DNA of 64,000 nt from an uncultured Bacteroidales bacterium (GCA_944326325.1 CALVDQ010000004.1:1-64000); one strand, 5' to 3'; shown: positions 16,030-25,867, counted from the first letter of the stretch. Made by a program: numbers and translations. The notes: generated by a model from the sequence alone, not told the origin.

Positions 16030-17694
16030 ATGAAAAAGACGAATACGAATCTGCTTTTTGCCGGCCTGTCAGTGATGTTCGCGGTTCTGATGTCGCTTCC
16101 GTATCTTGTCCCGCATCTCGGTTTCCTGGCCCTTTTCGCTTTTCTTCCGCTCCTGGTGATGGACAGGATCGCGACGTTGTCCGGCTCGAGACATTTCTGG
16201 GTGTGGCACTATCTCTCGTTTGTCCTGTGGAATGCAGCCACGACATTCTGGGTCTGCAATGCCACCGTGGGAGGAGGACTGTTCGCGGTTTTCGCCAATG
16301 CCCTTCAGATGTCCGTCATATTCGCGGTATTCCGGTTCAGCAAGAAGCATATGTCAGGTCCGCTTCCTTATGTTTTCCTCGCCGTGATGTGGATTGCCTG
16401 GGAGAGGGCATATTTTGATGCCGAGATCTCCTGGCCCTGGCTCGTGCTCGGCAATGCGTTTGCGACAAGCATAAGGTCCGTACAGTGGTATGAATATACC
16501 GGAGCCCTGGGCGGTTCCCTGTGGATATGGGTGACGAACCTTTCTGTCTTCGGCCTGATGGTCGCGCTTTCTGACGGACGCTGGTCCCGCTATAACGGGA
16601 AGGCGAAGACGGCTGCCGTAGCGGGATGTGTCCTGGTGACGGCAGCTCCGTTTGCGGTTTCATTGGTCATATATGACAATTACGAGGAGGAGTCCGATCC
16701 GGTCGGGTTCCTTATAGTGCAGCCTGACATCGACCCGTACAACAAGTTCCAGGCGATGACGCAGAAGCAGCAGAATGACGTTTTCCTGAAAATGGCCCGG
16801 AATGCTCTGGAAGACAGGCGTGTGTCTTCCGTTGCGGGGGATACGTCTGTTCCGGCCGGTTCTGCGGAGCCGCTTATCGTCCTCGCTCCCGAGACTTTCA
16901 CGAACGATGTCGTGACAAATGATCTGATGTCGAGCCGGACATTGCAGAGTTTCAATTCTTTCCTGCAGGATTATCCGGGGGTGGACATAATTTTCGGGGC
17001 ATCTTCCTACACTTATATCGATTCGGAGGAAAGGCCGTCCCACACTGCCCGCAGGATGCGTTCCGGCAGATGGCTTGAGTCGCATAATTCCGCCCTCCTC
17101 ACCGACGGGGAAAACTATCCGGAAATTTTCCATAAGAACAAGCTTGTGGTGGCCGTGGAGAAGACTCCGTATCCAGCCCTGTTCTGCAGGATAGACGATA
17201 TGCTCGGAGGGGTAATGGGCAGGTGTATCGGACAGGATTCCGTCTCCCTCCTCCATTACCGCGGGGCAGACGGTACTGTTATCCCTGTCGGCTGCGCTAT
17301 ATGCTATGAATCTGTCTACGGGGAGTATTATACCGGTTACGTACGCAAGGGTGCGGAAGTCATGACGATAATTACCAATGATGCCTGGTGGGGCAACACT
17401 CCAGGCTACCGGCAGCATCTGAGATACGCTTCCCTCAGGGCGATAGAGACCCGCAGGAGCATAGCCAGGTGCGCTAACACCGGCATATCTGCCTTCATCA
17501 ACCAGAAAGGGGAGATTGTTGAATCCACTTCGTGGTGGGAGCCGGAGGTCCTGCGCGGAAGCATCAACCGGAACGGCAGGATGACCTTTTTCGTCCAGAA
17601 CGGCGATGTCACCGGACGGATCTGCACCTTTGTCTTCTGGCTACTTTTCGCTGTCCTCGTCGTCAGACTGCTCCTTTCCATAACCCGAAAGTGA
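16030..17694 (+). CDS. lnt: Apolipoprotein N-acyltransferase
   Basis: A 554-aa inner-membrane enzyme that adds the third acyl chain to lipoproteins. About six N-terminal membrane helices are followed by a periplasmic nitrilase-like domain and a C-terminal helix (about 530-550). The catalytic triad is visible: Glu in VLAPETFTND, Lys in FHKNKLVV, and Cys in GCAICYESVYGEY. The 3' end overlaps the convergent thioredoxin-like gene by 54 bases, so the last 18 codons are read on both strands. Confidence 0.93.
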   Translation: MKKTNTNLLFAGLSVMFAVLMSLPYLVPHLGFLALFAFLPLLVMDRIATLSGSRHFWVWHYLSFVLWNAATTFWVCNATVGGGLFAVFANALQMSVIFAVFRFSKKHMSGPLPYVFLAVMWIAWERAYFDAEISWPWLVLGNAFATSIRSVQWYEYTGALGGSLWIWVTNLSVFGLMVALSDGRWSRYNGKAKTAAVAGCVLVTAAPFAVSLVIYDNYEEESDPVGFLIVQPDIDPYNKFQAMTQKQQNDVFLKMARNALEDRRVSSVAGDTSVPAGSAEPLIVLAPETFTNDVVTNDLMSSRTLQSFNSFLQDYPGVDIIFGASSYTYIDSEERPSHTARRMRSGRWLESHNSALLTDGENYPEIFHKNKLVVAVEKTPYPALFCRIDDMLGGVMGRCIGQDSVSLLHYRGADGTVIPVGCAICYESVYGEYYTGYVRKGAEVMTIITNDAWWGNTPGYRQHLRYASLRAIETRRSIARCANTGISAFINQKGEIVESTSWWEPEVLRGSINRNGRMTFFVQNGDVTGRICTFVFWLLFAVLVVRLLLSITRK

Positions 17695-19170
17695 CATGTA
17701 CTTGCGGCATACCGTCCCTTTCCTGCCGGTCGAGGTAATGTACGGGAGTACGGAAAGGTCCAGGGCATCGAACAGTCCGAAGGCAGTCCCGGGACTGCTG
17801 TCAAGCACCTGGTCGACATCCACGGTAAAGAATTTCGCTTTCCGGTCCGAACGTGCTATCGAGTCTGCAGCTTCAAGTTCGGCTTCGCAGTAGCTGCATC
17901 CCCTCGTATGGAATATCACTGTCGTGTTCCTGAGCCTGTCCAGCCGGACTGTCATCTCCTTTTCCCTGCCTCTTGCCATCATGATTCCGGTTACTTCCAT
18001 TTCAGGGAGCCTTTCCCCGGTCTTTGATTTGCCGAGCAGGTCTCCGAGCAGCCTGCCGTAGGAAAGGACGGAAAGGGAATCGTCCGGACTTGTCCATATT
18101 CCCGGCATCCCTTCTATGTACTTGCCGATCAGATATTCCAGCCCGCATTTTATCCCTTCGCCTCTTCTGGATCCGAGCCAGTACATCATGTCTCCTGTGA
18201 GCCGCTTGAATGCCAGCGTGTCTCCTTTCCCAGCCGTTCTGGAAGCGATGCTGTCACAGAGTGCCTTGACTTCCATGCACCCCGGATTTCCCCCTCCGGC
18301 CGCGAATATGCTGTCGAAAAATGCAGAAGATTCCTCGCTGCCGTATGTGTATGGCTTGGAGTATATGTCCAGAAGCCGCCCCAGCGACAATACGTCCAGT
18401 CCCCGGCCGGTTATGGTACCGTCGCGGGATATGAGAAAGATGCGCGGGGTCTGTATGACACCGTATTTCAGCTGGAAATCCGAACTCATGTCCGGATCCC
18501 ACAGATGGGTTGTCCTTATGTCAGGATTGTCGATTCCGAGGTATTCATCAATGAATTTTTTCCAGTCTTCCCGTGACCGGCCCGTGTAGACGGCATACAA
18601 TGCCACACTGTATTTCCTGTCGTCGAGGAGGTTGCGCAGCAATATGCTCTCGACCTTGCAGGTCGCGCATCCTGTGTCGTAGAAGAAGAGGACAGACATT
18701 CTGTCGCTGTACATGCGGTCCCCGAAAAGTGTCACGGTCTTTCCTCCCGGGTCTACCATCTCTATCTCCGGGGCTTTCGCTCCAAGTAGAGAACGACGGT
18801 TGAATTCTGCGAAAATACCGGCATCCATAAGGTCCGTTTCGCTCTGCATCCTGACTTTTCCGGGAGCGAACCAGCTGTCGTAGATATGGATGGCCACGGC
18901 CTCGTCCCCCATGAGCCTGGAGTTGACATAGTGGCTGTACAGATGCAGGGCCGTGAACTGCCTTACCAGTGAATCGGAACAGCTTTCTATCAGGAAATCC
19001 GCTTCTTCGCATTTCACCTGGAGAGGTTCTTTTCCGATTGCTTCCGCATATTCGTCAAGTTTCGCCCCGAGAGCTCCGGCCGCGGCCGTATCCAGCTGCG
19101 CCGATGCTTCCGCTGCGGAAATGAAAACTGCCGACACGACAGCTATGGCGTATGCAAGCTTTCCCGTCAT
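17641..19170 (-). CDS. Secreted thioredoxin-fold protein (DUF5106-like)
   Basis: A 509-aa protein with a signal peptide (about 1-24, cleavage near ASA-QL). A helical region (about 30-125) is followed by a TlpA-like thioredoxin fold with FYDTGCATCKVE (CxxC near 168-171). A second thioredoxin-like region near the C-terminus has HTRGCSYCEAEL (another CxxC). The combination resembles the Bacteroidota family of DUF5106 and thioredoxin-like proteins. It is likely a periplasmic or outer-membrane-facing disulfide oxidoreductase, but the partner is unknown. It starts within the last 4 bases of coaD and is probably the last gene of the lon-ung-coaD operon. Its 3' end overlaps lnt convergently. Confidence 0.7.
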   Translation of the reverse strand: MTGKLAYAIAVVSAVFISAAEASAQLDTAAAGALGAKLDEYAEAIGKEPLQVKCEEADFLIESCSDSLVRQFTALHLYSHYVNSRLMGDEAVAIHIYDSWFAPGKVRMQSETDLMDAGIFAEFNRRSLLGAKAPEIEMVDPGGKTVTLFGDRMYSDRMSVLFFYDTGCATCKVESILLRNLLDDRKYSVALYAVYTGRSREDWKKFIDEYLGIDNPDIRTTHLWDPDMSSDFQLKYGVIQTPRIFLISRDGTITGRGLDVLSLGRLLDIYSKPYTYGSEESSAFFDSIFAAGGGNPGCMEVKALCDSIASRTAGKGDTLAFKRLTGDMMYWLGSRRGEGIKCGLEYLIGKYIEGMPGIWTSPDDSLSVLSYGRLLGDLLGKSKTGERLPEMEVTGIMMARGREKEMTVRLDRLRNTTVIFHTRGCSYCEAELEAADSIARSDRKAKFFTVDVDQVLDSSPGTAFGLFDALDLSVLPYITSTGRKGTVCRKYMSLSGYGKEQSDDEDSEK

Positions 19171-19643
19171 TTCTCCTTGAGCAGATTCATGTCTACCCCT
19201 TCCGGAATGAACATTGAAGTGTCGCTGCCATGCTTTATCAGGTCCCGGACTGCGGTTGAGGATATATGGGCGAATTCCTGTGCCGTAGGTATGATGATGG
19301 TGTCAATCTCCGGTGCGAGCCTCCTGTTTGCGTCGGCTATCGACCTTTCGGTCTCGAAGTCTATCATGTTCCGTACACCCCTGACTATGTGCCTGATGCC
19401 GAGTTCCCTGCAGATGTCTACGGTAAGATTGTCGTACTTCGTGATCCTTACGCCTTCCAGACCTGCCGTCGCCTGCCTTATTATTTCTATCTTCCTTTCG
19501 GTGGAGAAGTGCCCTTTCTTGTCGATGTTGATTCCGATGGCCACCACCACTTCGTCGAATATTGTCAGCGCCCTCTTCAGGATGTTGAGATGGCCGGCCG
19601 TGAAAGGATCGAAAGATCCGGGGAAAAGTGCTGTCTTTTTCAT
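19167..19643 (-). CDS. coaD: Phosphopantetheine adenylyltransferase
   Basis: A 158-aa enzyme for the fourth step of coenzyme A synthesis. GSFDPFTAGHLNIL near the N-terminus holds the T/HxGH nucleotidyltransferase motif, RGVRNMIDFE the substrate loop, and the C-terminal HISSTAVRDL the ISSTxVR motif. Full length. It follows ung by 10 bases. Confidence 0.97.
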   Translation of the reverse strand: MKKTALFPGSFDPFTAGHLNILKRALTIFDEVVVAIGINIDKKGHFSTERKIEIIRQATAGLEGVRITKYDNLTVDICRELGIRHIVRGVRNMIDFETERSIADANRRLAPEIDTIIIPTAQEFAHISSTAVRDLIKHGSDTSMFIPEGVDMNLLKEK

Positions 19644-19653
19644 TTTTCTGCTG

Positions 19654-20322
19654 TTATAGCTGCCAGTCTATCGGAGACAGGCCTTCACTCATGAGAATTT
19701 CGTTTGTTCTGGAGAAATGCCTGCAGCCTGAAAAGGCTCCCCGCGCAAGCGGTGAAGGGTGGGCGGCTTCCAGAACATGATGGCGGGAAGTGTCGATCAG
19801 CACTTTCTTGTTCCGCGCATAGTTGCCCCACAGGAGGAAGACTATGCCTTCCCTGTTGTCGGACAGCCACCTTATCACGGCATCCGTAAATTCCGTCCAT
19901 CCGATCCTGCTGTGCGAGTTCGGCATTCCTGCCTGCACTGTAAGTGAGGAGTTGAGCAGCAGGACTCCCTGTTCCGCCCATTTCCTCAGGTCGGGGCATC
20001 CGCTCATGCGTATCCCGAGGTCGTCCTCTATTTCCTTGAAGATGTTTCTCAGTGACGGCGGTGCAGGGATATTGGCAGGTACCGAAAATGACAGTCCCAT
20101 TGCCTGTCCCTGACCCGGATAAGGATCCTGTCCGAGGATCACGACCTTGACCTTGTCTGCCGGAGTGAGTTCGAAAGCCTTGAATATGGCCGGTCCGGGA
20201 GGATAGATTGTCTTCCCGGCGGCCTTTTCCTTATGAAGAAAACGCACCAGCTCCGCGAAATACGGTTTCCCGAACTCGTCGTGCAGTGCGTCTCCCCAGC
20301 TCTTTTCTATCTTGACTTGCAT
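19654..20322 (-). CDS. ung: Uracil-DNA glycosylase
   Basis: A 222-aa family 1 UDG that removes uracil from DNA. The catalytic water-activating motif GQDPYPGQGQAMGLSFS and the C-terminal HPSPLARGAFSGCRHFS are both intact. Its start codon shares one base with the stop of lon (TGATG-type junction), so lon and ung are translationally coupled. Confidence 0.97.
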   Translation of the reverse strand: MQVKIEKSWGDALHDEFGKPYFAELVRFLHKEKAAGKTIYPPGPAIFKAFELTPADKVKVVILGQDPYPGQGQAMGLSFSVPANIPAPPSLRNIFKEIEDDLGIRMSGCPDLRKWAEQGVLLLNSSLTVQAGMPNSHSRIGWTEFTDAVIRWLSDNREGIVFLLWGNYARNKKVLIDTSRHHVLEAAHPSPLARGAFSGCRHFSRTNEILMSEGLSPIDWQL

Positions 20323-22727
20323 CAGAATATGTATTTTATTACGTCTTCTATGGTTTTTACATACACAAATGTAAGTCCTTTTACGTAAATTTCCTTGATA
20401 TCCTCGATATCTTTCCTGTTGTCTTCGGAAATGATGATCGTGTTTATGCCGGCCCTCTTGGCGGCAAGTATCTTTTCCTTTATGCCGCCGACAGGGAGCA
20501 CCCTGCCCCGCAATGTCATCTCTCCGGTCATCGCTATCCCGCTCTTGACCTGCCGGCCTCTCAGGGCGGAGATCATGGAGCTGACCATCGTGATGCCCGC
20601 CGACGGACCGTCCTTAGGCACGGCACCTTCCGGCACATGGATATGTATGTCCTTTTCCGCAAATTCCTCCGAAGTCATGCCTGCCATTTCCGGGTGAGCC
20701 TTGATATACTGGTAGGCTATCGTTGCCGATTCCTTCATCACGTCCCCGAGGTTGCCCGTCATGGAAAGCATTCCCTTGCCCTTGCTTATGGAACTTTCTA
20801 TGAAGAGTATCTCTCCTCCCATCTCGGTCCAGGCAAGTCCTGTCACCACGCCAGGGGCTTCGTTGCCTTTCTGCATATCGTGGAAACTGGTCGGCAGCCC
20901 CAGGTATTCCTTCAGGTGCTCTTTCCTGATGACCGTCGGGTAGTTGTCCCCGAGCGCTATCTTCTTTGCGGTGACCCTTGCTATCTTGGCAATCTGTTTC
21001 TCCAGCCCCCTGACTCCGGATTCTCTCGTGTAGTCGCTGATTATCTTCTCGAGGCAGCTCTTGTCGATACGGAGCTGCTTCCTGTCGATGCCGTGTTCCT
21101 TCAGCTGCTTCGGGATAAGATAGTCCTTGGCTATGGATACCTTTTCCTCGGCGAGGTAGCCGCTGACATTTATCATTTCCATCCTGTCCCGGAGGGCCGG
21201 CTGGATTGTGGCCGTATTGTTGGCCGTTGTCAGGAAGAGGACATTGGACAGGTCGTAGTCGATGTCCAGGTAGTTGTCGTGGAAGGTCGTGTTCTGCTCC
21301 GGGTCAAGAGCTTCGAGCAATGCCGAAGACGGGTCTCCCTTTATGTCCGTGCTCAATTTGTCTATCTCGTCGAGCACTATCACCGGATTGGAGGTCCCGG
21401 CCCTGTTGATGGCATTCAGTATTCTTCCCGGAAGGGCGCCTATGTAGGTCTTCCTGTGCCCCCTGATTTCCGATTCGTCGTGGACTCCTCCCAGGGCTAT
21501 TCTCACATATTTCCTTCCGAGTGCCCTCGCTATGGACTTTCCGAGGCTTGTCTTTCCGACTCCTGGAGGCCCGTACAGGCACAGGATAGGGGATTTCATG
21601 TCGCCTTTCAGTTTGAGGACAGCAAGGTATTCGATTATCCTGTCCTTTACGTTCTCCAGCCCGAAATGGTCCTCGTCCAGCACTTTCTGCGCGTGCTTCA
21701 GGTCCAGGTTGTCCTTGGACATCACTCCCCACGGCAAGTCGAGCAAGAACTGTATATAATTATACTGTATACTGTAGTCCGGAGAGCTCGGATTGTACCT
21801 CTCGAGCTTCGTCATCTCCTTCTCGAAGATTTCCGCCACGGACTCCGGCCATATCTTCTCCTCTGCACGTGCCCTCAGCTTCTCGAAATCCTCCATTTCG
21901 TCCATCCCCAGTTCTTCCTGGATGGTTTTCAACTGGCTGTTGAGGTAATATTCCCTCTGCTGCTGGTCTATCTCCATCTTCACCTTCTGGTTGATGTCCT
22001 GCTTTATCTTCAGAAGCTCTATCTGTGTATCGAGTACCGCGAGCAGCTTCATCGCCCTCTGTTTCAGATCCCCGTACTGCAGCAGCTGAACCTTGTCCGT
22101 GAAGTTGTCCACCTCTATCGTGGTGGCTATGAAGTTCACGAGAAACTCGAACCCGTCTATCGACTTCAGTGCGGACGTAGCCTCCTTAGGCACGAACGAT
22201 GACATTTTTATTACAGTGACAGCCTTTTCCTTCAGAGATTCTGCTATCATCCTGACATTTTTGTCATTACTGTCAGGTGTCGTGTCAGGCAGATAATGTA
22301 CCAGTCCCAGCATATAAGGGTCGTACTCCGTCACCGCATCTATACTGAACCTCTTGAAGCCCTGCAATATCGCAGTAATCGTCCCGTCCGGCATCTCCAG
22401 CGTCTTCAATATCTTCGCTACCGTACCGAATTCATACAGATCCTCCTTCTTCGGATCTTCCACTGCAATATCGTTCTGCGGCACCGCCCCTATAAACGTA
22501 TTGTTCTTCTCCGCATCCTCAATCAGCCTTATCGACTTTTCCCTTCCAATCGTAATCGGATATATCGTTCCCGGAAACAATACCGCATTCCTCAACGCAA
22601 GTATCGGAAGAGAATCAGGCAATTCCGATTCATCAATCTTCAAAAACCCGTCTCCCTGCAATACCGGTATAATATTCACTTCCGTCCCTGACGGAGATAA
22701 AATGTCTTTAATTTCCTTCATCATCAT
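20322..22727 (-). CDS. lon: ATP-dependent protease La (Lon)
   Basis: About 801 aa from the ATG at 22727. Two further Mets follow at once (22724, 22721), and the open frame back to 22859 runs through the palindrome and is not credible as protein. Order: Lon N-terminal substrate domain (about 30-230), coiled coil, AAA+ module with [15 protein letters not shown] and Walker [10 protein letters not shown], then the protease with catalytic Ser in [11 protein letters not shown] and Lys in [12 protein letters not shown]. It degrades misfolded and regulatory proteins in the cytoplasm. It heads an operon with ung, coaD and the thioredoxin-like gene. A perfect palindrome lies 66 bases upstream. Confidence 0.95.
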   Translation of the reverse strand: MMMKEIKDILSPSGTEVNIIPVLQGDGFLKIDESELPDSLPILALRNAVLFPGTIYPITIGREKSIRLIEDAEKNNTFIGAVPQNDIAVEDPKKEDLYEFGTVAKILKTLEMPDGTITAILQGFKRFSIDAVTEYDPYMLGLVHYLPDTTPDSNDKNVRMIAESLKEKAVTVIKMSSFVPKEATSALKSIDGFEFLVNFIATTIEVDNFTDKVQLLQYGDLKQRAMKLLAVLDTQIELLKIKQDINQKVKMEIDQQQREYYLNSQLKTIQEELGMDEMEDFEKLRARAEEKIWPESVAEIFEKEMTKLERYNPSSPDYSIQYNYIQFLLDLPWGVMSKDNLDLKHAQKVLDEDHFGLENVKDRIIEYLAVLKLKGDMKSPILCLYGPPGVGKTSLGKSIARALGRKYVRIALGGVHDESEIRGHRKTYIGALPGRILNAINRAGTSNPVIVLDEIDKLSTDIKGDPSSALLEALDPEQNTTFHDNYLDIDYDLSNVLFLTTANNTATIQPALRDRMEMINVSGYLAEEKVSIAKDYLIPKQLKEHGIDRKQLRIDKSCLEKIISDYTRESGVRGLEKQIAKIARVTAKKIALGDNYPTVIRKEHLKEYLGLPTSFHDMQKGNEAPGVVTGLAWTEMGGEILFIESSISKGKGMLSMTGNLGDVMKESATIAYQYIKAHPEMAGMTSEEFAEKDIHIHVPEGAVPKDGPSAGITMVSSMISALRGRQVKSGIAMTGEMTLRGRVLPVGGIKEKILAAKRAGINTIIISEDNRKDIEDIKEIYVKGLTFVYVKTIEDVIKYIF

Positions 22728-22792
22728 GTTTTCCTTGTTTAAGCGTCGCACCGGCCTGGCCTTGCCATGCCACCTTGCCTTCAATTTCCCAT

Positions 22793-22809
22793 ACTGACAA
22801 AATGTCAGT
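22793..22809. promoter_or_regulatory. Perfect palindrome upstream of lon (candidate operator)
   Basis: ACTGACA-AAA-TGTCAGT, 7-bp arms and 3-bp spacer, 66 bases before the lon start. Position and symmetry suggest a dimeric regulator site, possibly heat-shock control. A TGGCAT sequence lies between it and the gene on the lon strand, loosely like a sigma-54 -24 element, but no clean -12 follows. No TAnnTTTG box is seen. Confidence 0.5.
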
Positions 22810-22882
22810 GCCGTGCGGGGGTTTTTAACGGGGCGGAATATTGTCAATCTCCGTGCCATACCGGTTTGTGATAACGGGCGGA

Positions 22883-23135
22883 CTGCGGCGTTGCACTTCG
22901 GACTTGAACCTCCTCACATACTACGGTATGCTGCGGGGTTCTCGCCTCGCGCGCCTTGCATTCCGTCCGTTCTGACAAACCGGCCGTGGAGAAGCCGTGT
23001 GGCTGCAATGGCCTGCGGCGTTGCACTTCGGACTCGCTGCTCGCTACGGGTGTCCACCGGACACCCGTCTTATCGCTCACGACCTCACATACTACGGTAT
23101 GCTGCGGGGTTCTCGCCTTGCGCGCCTTGCATTCC
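22883..23135. repeat. Two imperfect direct repeats between lon and truA
   Basis: Both copies begin CTGCGGCGTTGCACTTCGGACT (22883 and 23013) in near-identical form and end with a shared 53-bp core (22912-22964 and 23083-23135, one mismatch seen). Copy 2 carries an extra stretch of about 40 bases. That stretch contains a 10-bp stem ACGGGTGTCC / GGACACCCGT (23046-23055, 23059-23068). Each core holds the mini-palindrome CATAC-TACG-GTATG. It is a non-coding, GC-rich, REP-like element. No CRISPR periodicity. Confidence 0.75.
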
Positions 23136-23143
23136 TCGCGTTG

Positions 23144-23917
23144 TCAATACTCTATCTTGTTGAGGAACAGTGCGTGCCCGGGAACGGATTCGCCGGCGTC
23201 GGAGCGTGTGCCTGAATCCAGGAGGGTCTTTATCCATTCCGGATCCCTCTTGCCGCGGCCCACGTCCACAAGGGATCCGACCACGGCCCGGACCATGTTC
23301 CTGAGAAATCTGTCCGCCCCGATGGTGAAGACAAGGTAGCTGCCGGGGACGGCCGGGTATCCGAGCGAGGAGACATGCGGCGGGGTGTACGGTTCCCACA
23401 CGGCTTTGCTGACCGTGCAAATGGAGGTCTTGTTGTTCCCTCCCTTTTTCTCGAAGCAGCTGAAATCACGGGTGCCGGCGAGCTGGGCTGCGGCTTCGTT
23501 CATGGCTCCGATGTCGAGGGGGTATCTGCAATGCCATGAGAACTGCCCCATAAACGGGTCCTTCACGGTGTGGAGAAAATAGTGGTATTCCCGATAAACC
23601 GCTGAAAATCTTGCATGAAAATCATCCTTTTCCCGACATATTTCATGAACGGTGATTTCCTTGCCGACGATGGCATTTAATTTGTATGCCAAAGCCTCCG
23701 GCTCTAAACGAGGCGGCTTCGAGACATCGAAATGTGCCACATAGTTTACTGCATTTACGCCGGCGTCGGTGCGGCCTGCCCCGGTGACAGCGATTTCCTC
23801 ACCTAAGACAAGCGAGAGCGCGTTCTGAAGATGCTCCTGGACCGAAGCCCCGTTCGGCTGGATCTGCCAGCCGCTGAGACCGGCCCCGTTGTAAGAGAGT
23901 CTGATTGAATACCGCAT
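23144..23917 (-). CDS. truA: tRNA pseudouridine(38-40) synthase
   Basis: A 257-aa TruA that modifies the anticodon stem-loop. The catalytic Asp is in GAGRTDAGVNAVNYVAHF. RFLRNMVRAVVGSLVDVGRG is the conserved C-terminal motif. The N-terminus MRYSIRLSYNGAGLSGWQIQ is typical. The stop codon lies only a few bases from the repeat region at 22883-23135. Confidence 0.96.
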   Translation of the reverse strand: MRYSIRLSYNGAGLSGWQIQPNGASVQEHLQNALSLVLGEEIAVTGAGRTDAGVNAVNYVAHFDVSKPPRLEPEALAYKLNAIVGKEITVHEICREKDDFHARFSAVYREYHYFLHTVKDPFMGQFSWHCRYPLDIGAMNEAAAQLAGTRDFSCFEKKGGNNKTSICTVSKAVWEPYTPPHVSSLGYPAVPGSYLVFTIGADRFLRNMVRAVVGSLVDVGRGKRDPEWIKTLLDSGTRSDAGESVPGHALFLNKIEY

Positions 23918-23952
23918 CCGCCTTATGAATAATTGTTTGTTTTGTTGGTGTG

Positions 23953-23960
23953 CAAAAATA
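23953..23960 (-). promoter_or_regulatory. -7 box of truA
   Basis: TATTTTTG on the minus strand, 36 bases upstream of the truA start, in a 62-base divergent gap shared with the moxR gene. No clear -33 TTTG at the right distance. Confidence 0.5.
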
Positions 23961-23979
23961 CAATAATTTAATTAATTAT

Positions 23980-24972
23980 ATGGACAATATAAATATTAAG
24001 GAATTGAATGACCGCATACAGCAGGAAAGCTCCTTTGTGGATATTCTCACGATGGAGATGAACAAGGTCATCGTCGGTCAGAAGCATCTTGTCGAGAATC
24101 TTCTCATAGGCCTTCTGGCAAACGGCCATATCCTGCTGGAAGGTGTGCCGGGGTTGGCCAAGACATTGGCTATCAATACTCTGGCATCGGCCATTGACGC
24201 CAAGTTCAGCAGAATCCAGTTCACACCTGACCTGCTCCCTGCGGATGTGATAGGAACTCTCATATATTCCCAGAAGAGCGAGCAGTTCCAGATCAAGAAA
24301 GGACCTATTTTCGCCAATTTCGTCCTCGCGGACGAAATCAACAGGTCTCCTGCAAAAGTCCAGTCGGCCCTGCTCGAGGCAATGCAGGAGCGCCAGGTAA
24401 CCATCGGTGACGAGACTTTCAGGCTGCCTGAGCCGTTCCTGGTGATGGCTACCCAGAACCCTATCGAACAGGAGGGTACATATCCTCTTCCGGAAGCCCA
24501 GGTGGACCGATTCATGCTCAAGGTGGTGGTAAGCTACCCGAAGAAAGAGGAAGAGAAGCTCATCGTAAGGATGAACAATTCCGGTGAATTCCCGAAGGCC
24601 AGACCGGTGCTGAAGCCCGAAGATATAGTCAAGGCGCGCCAGGTAGTGAGGGATGTCTATATGGACGAGAAGATAGAGAGATACATTGTAGATATCGTTT
24701 ATGCTACGAGGACTCCTGCCGATTACGGGCTGGCCAAGCTTTCAGGCCTTATCGCATACGGCGGTTCCCCGAGGGCGAGCATCTCCCTCTCCATGGCATC
24801 GAAGGCCTACGCTTTCATAAAGAGGAGAGGCTATGTGATACCGGAGGATGTCAGGGCGGTATGCAACGAGGTGCTCCGCCACAGGATCGGACTTACCTAC
24901 GAGGCCGAAGCGGAGAATGTCACTACGGAGAACATCATAGCCGAAATCATAAACGCTGTGGAGGTTCCATAG
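23980..24972 (+). CDS. MoxR-family AAA+ ATPase
   Basis: About 330 aa from the ATG at 23980; the frame opens at 23950 but the upstream codons overlap the divergent promoter. Walker A LLEGVPGLAKT and Walker B FVLADEINRSPAKVQSALLEAMQE are intact, with sensor residues in MATQNPIEQEGTYPLPEAQ. MoxR ATPases act as chaperones that activate von Willebrand factor A (VWA) domain proteins, often by metal insertion. It is the first gene of the bat cluster, so BatA/BatB are likely clients. Confidence 0.93.
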   Translation: MDNINIKELNDRIQQESSFVDILTMEMNKVIVGQKHLVENLLIGLLANGHILLEGVPGLAKTLAINTLASAIDAKFSRIQFTPDLLPADVIGTLIYSQKSEQFQIKKGPIFANFVLADEINRSPAKVQSALLEAMQERQVTIGDETFRLPEPFLVMATQNPIEQEGTYPLPEAQVDRFMLKVVVSYPKKEEEKLIVRMNNSGEFPKARPVLKPEDIVKARQVVRDVYMDEKIERYIVDIVYATRTPADYGLAKLSGLIAYGGSPRASISLSMASKAYAFIKRRGYVIPEDVRAVCNEVLRHRIGLTYEAEAENVTTENIIAEIINAVEVP

Positions 24973-24976
24973 TATC

Positions 24977-25867
24977 ATGGATAAAAAGGATGCAAATGAC
25001 CTGCTAAAGAAGGTCAGGAAGATCGAGATCCGGACCAGAGCCCTTTCGCATCAGATTTTCGCCGGGGAATACCATTCCGCGTTCAAGGGACGCGGTATGA
25101 CTTTCAGCGAGGTCAGGGAGTATCAGTTCGGTGACGATGTAAGGAATATGGACTGGAATGTCACTGCGAGAATGCGGTCTCCGTATATCAAGGTCTTCGA
25201 GGAAGAGCGCGAAATGACGGTGGTCTTGCTGATAGATATCAGCAGATCAGGACTATTCGGGACTGCCGGGCAGAACAAGCGCGACATGATTGCGGAGATC
25301 GCCGCAGTGCTTTCCTTTTCAGCCATAATCAACAACGACAAGGTCGGGGCCCTCTTCTTCAGTGACCGTGTGGAGAAGTTCATCCCTCCCAAAAAGGGAC
25401 GGAGCCATCTTCTTCACATCATCATGGAGATACTCCAGTTCCAGCCGGAACATAACGGGACGGACATAGGGGAGGCTCTGAGATTCCTCACGAATGCCAT
25501 TAAGAAACGCTGCACAGCCTTCCTTCTCTCGGACCTGCTCGACGTGGACAAGGACGGGAACCCGAATTATGAAGATGCACTGAAGGTAGCCGTGAACAGG
25601 CACGACCTTTCCGTGATAGAGGTGCACGACCCGAGGGAGAGGACCTTGCCGGACGTAGGTTTCGTACATGTCAAGGATTCCGAAACGATGGCGACATGCT
25701 GGGTGAATACTTCGGACCGGAGGATGAGATCCATGTATTCGAAGTGGTTTTCGGACCTTTCGTCAGCTTCGTCAAGGCTTTTTCTTAAATATAAGGTGGA
25801 CAATGTCAGCATTTCCACCGACAGCGATTATGTAAAGGGGCTTATGGCCTTTTTCCAAAGGAGATAA
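24977..25867 (+). CDS. DUF58 domain protein of the bat cluster
   Basis: A 296-aa protein 4 bases after moxR. It contains the DUF58 hallmark FSEVREYQFGDDVRNMDWNVTARM, followed by a degenerate VWA-like fold beginning VVLLIDISRSGLFG (DxSxS in its metal-binding position). DUF58 proteins accompany MoxR ATPases in nearly all bacteria. The 3' end contains AAAGGAG, which serves as an SD for the next gene. Confidence 0.88.
   Translation: MDKKDANDLLKKVRKIEIRTRALSHQIFAGEYHSAFKGRGMTFSEVREYQFGDDVRNMDWNVTARMRSPYIKVFEEEREMTVVLLIDISRSGLFGTAGQNKRDMIAEIAAVLSFSAIINNDKVGALFFSDRVEKFIPPKKGRSHLLHIIMEILQFQPEHNGTDIGEALRFLTNAIKKRCTAFLLSDLLDVDKDGNPNYEDALKVAVNRHDLSVIEVHDPRERTLPDVGFVHVKDSETMATCWVNTSDRRMRSMYSKWFSDLSSASSRLFLKYKVDNVSISTDSDYVKGLMAFFQRR

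Noticed and set aside
20637..22202. 521-codon open frame antisense to lon
   Set aside because: Mirror of a well-supported gene; rich in residues typical of antisense translation, no promoter and no family match.
22250..22727. 5' part of lon with more ACG/GCG codons than the rest, suggesting a mosaic gene
   Set aside because: The difference is slight by eye and the protein is continuous with intact family motifs; a codon-usage calculation would be needed.
22728..22859. N-terminal extension of Lon by 44 codons
   Set aside because: It would cover the upstream palindrome and is Arg-rich, unlike any Lon N-terminus; the Met cluster at 22727-22721 is the family start.
22883..23135. Possible CRISPR array
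   Set aside because: Only two repeat copies with unequal spacing, no regular spacers and no cas genes.
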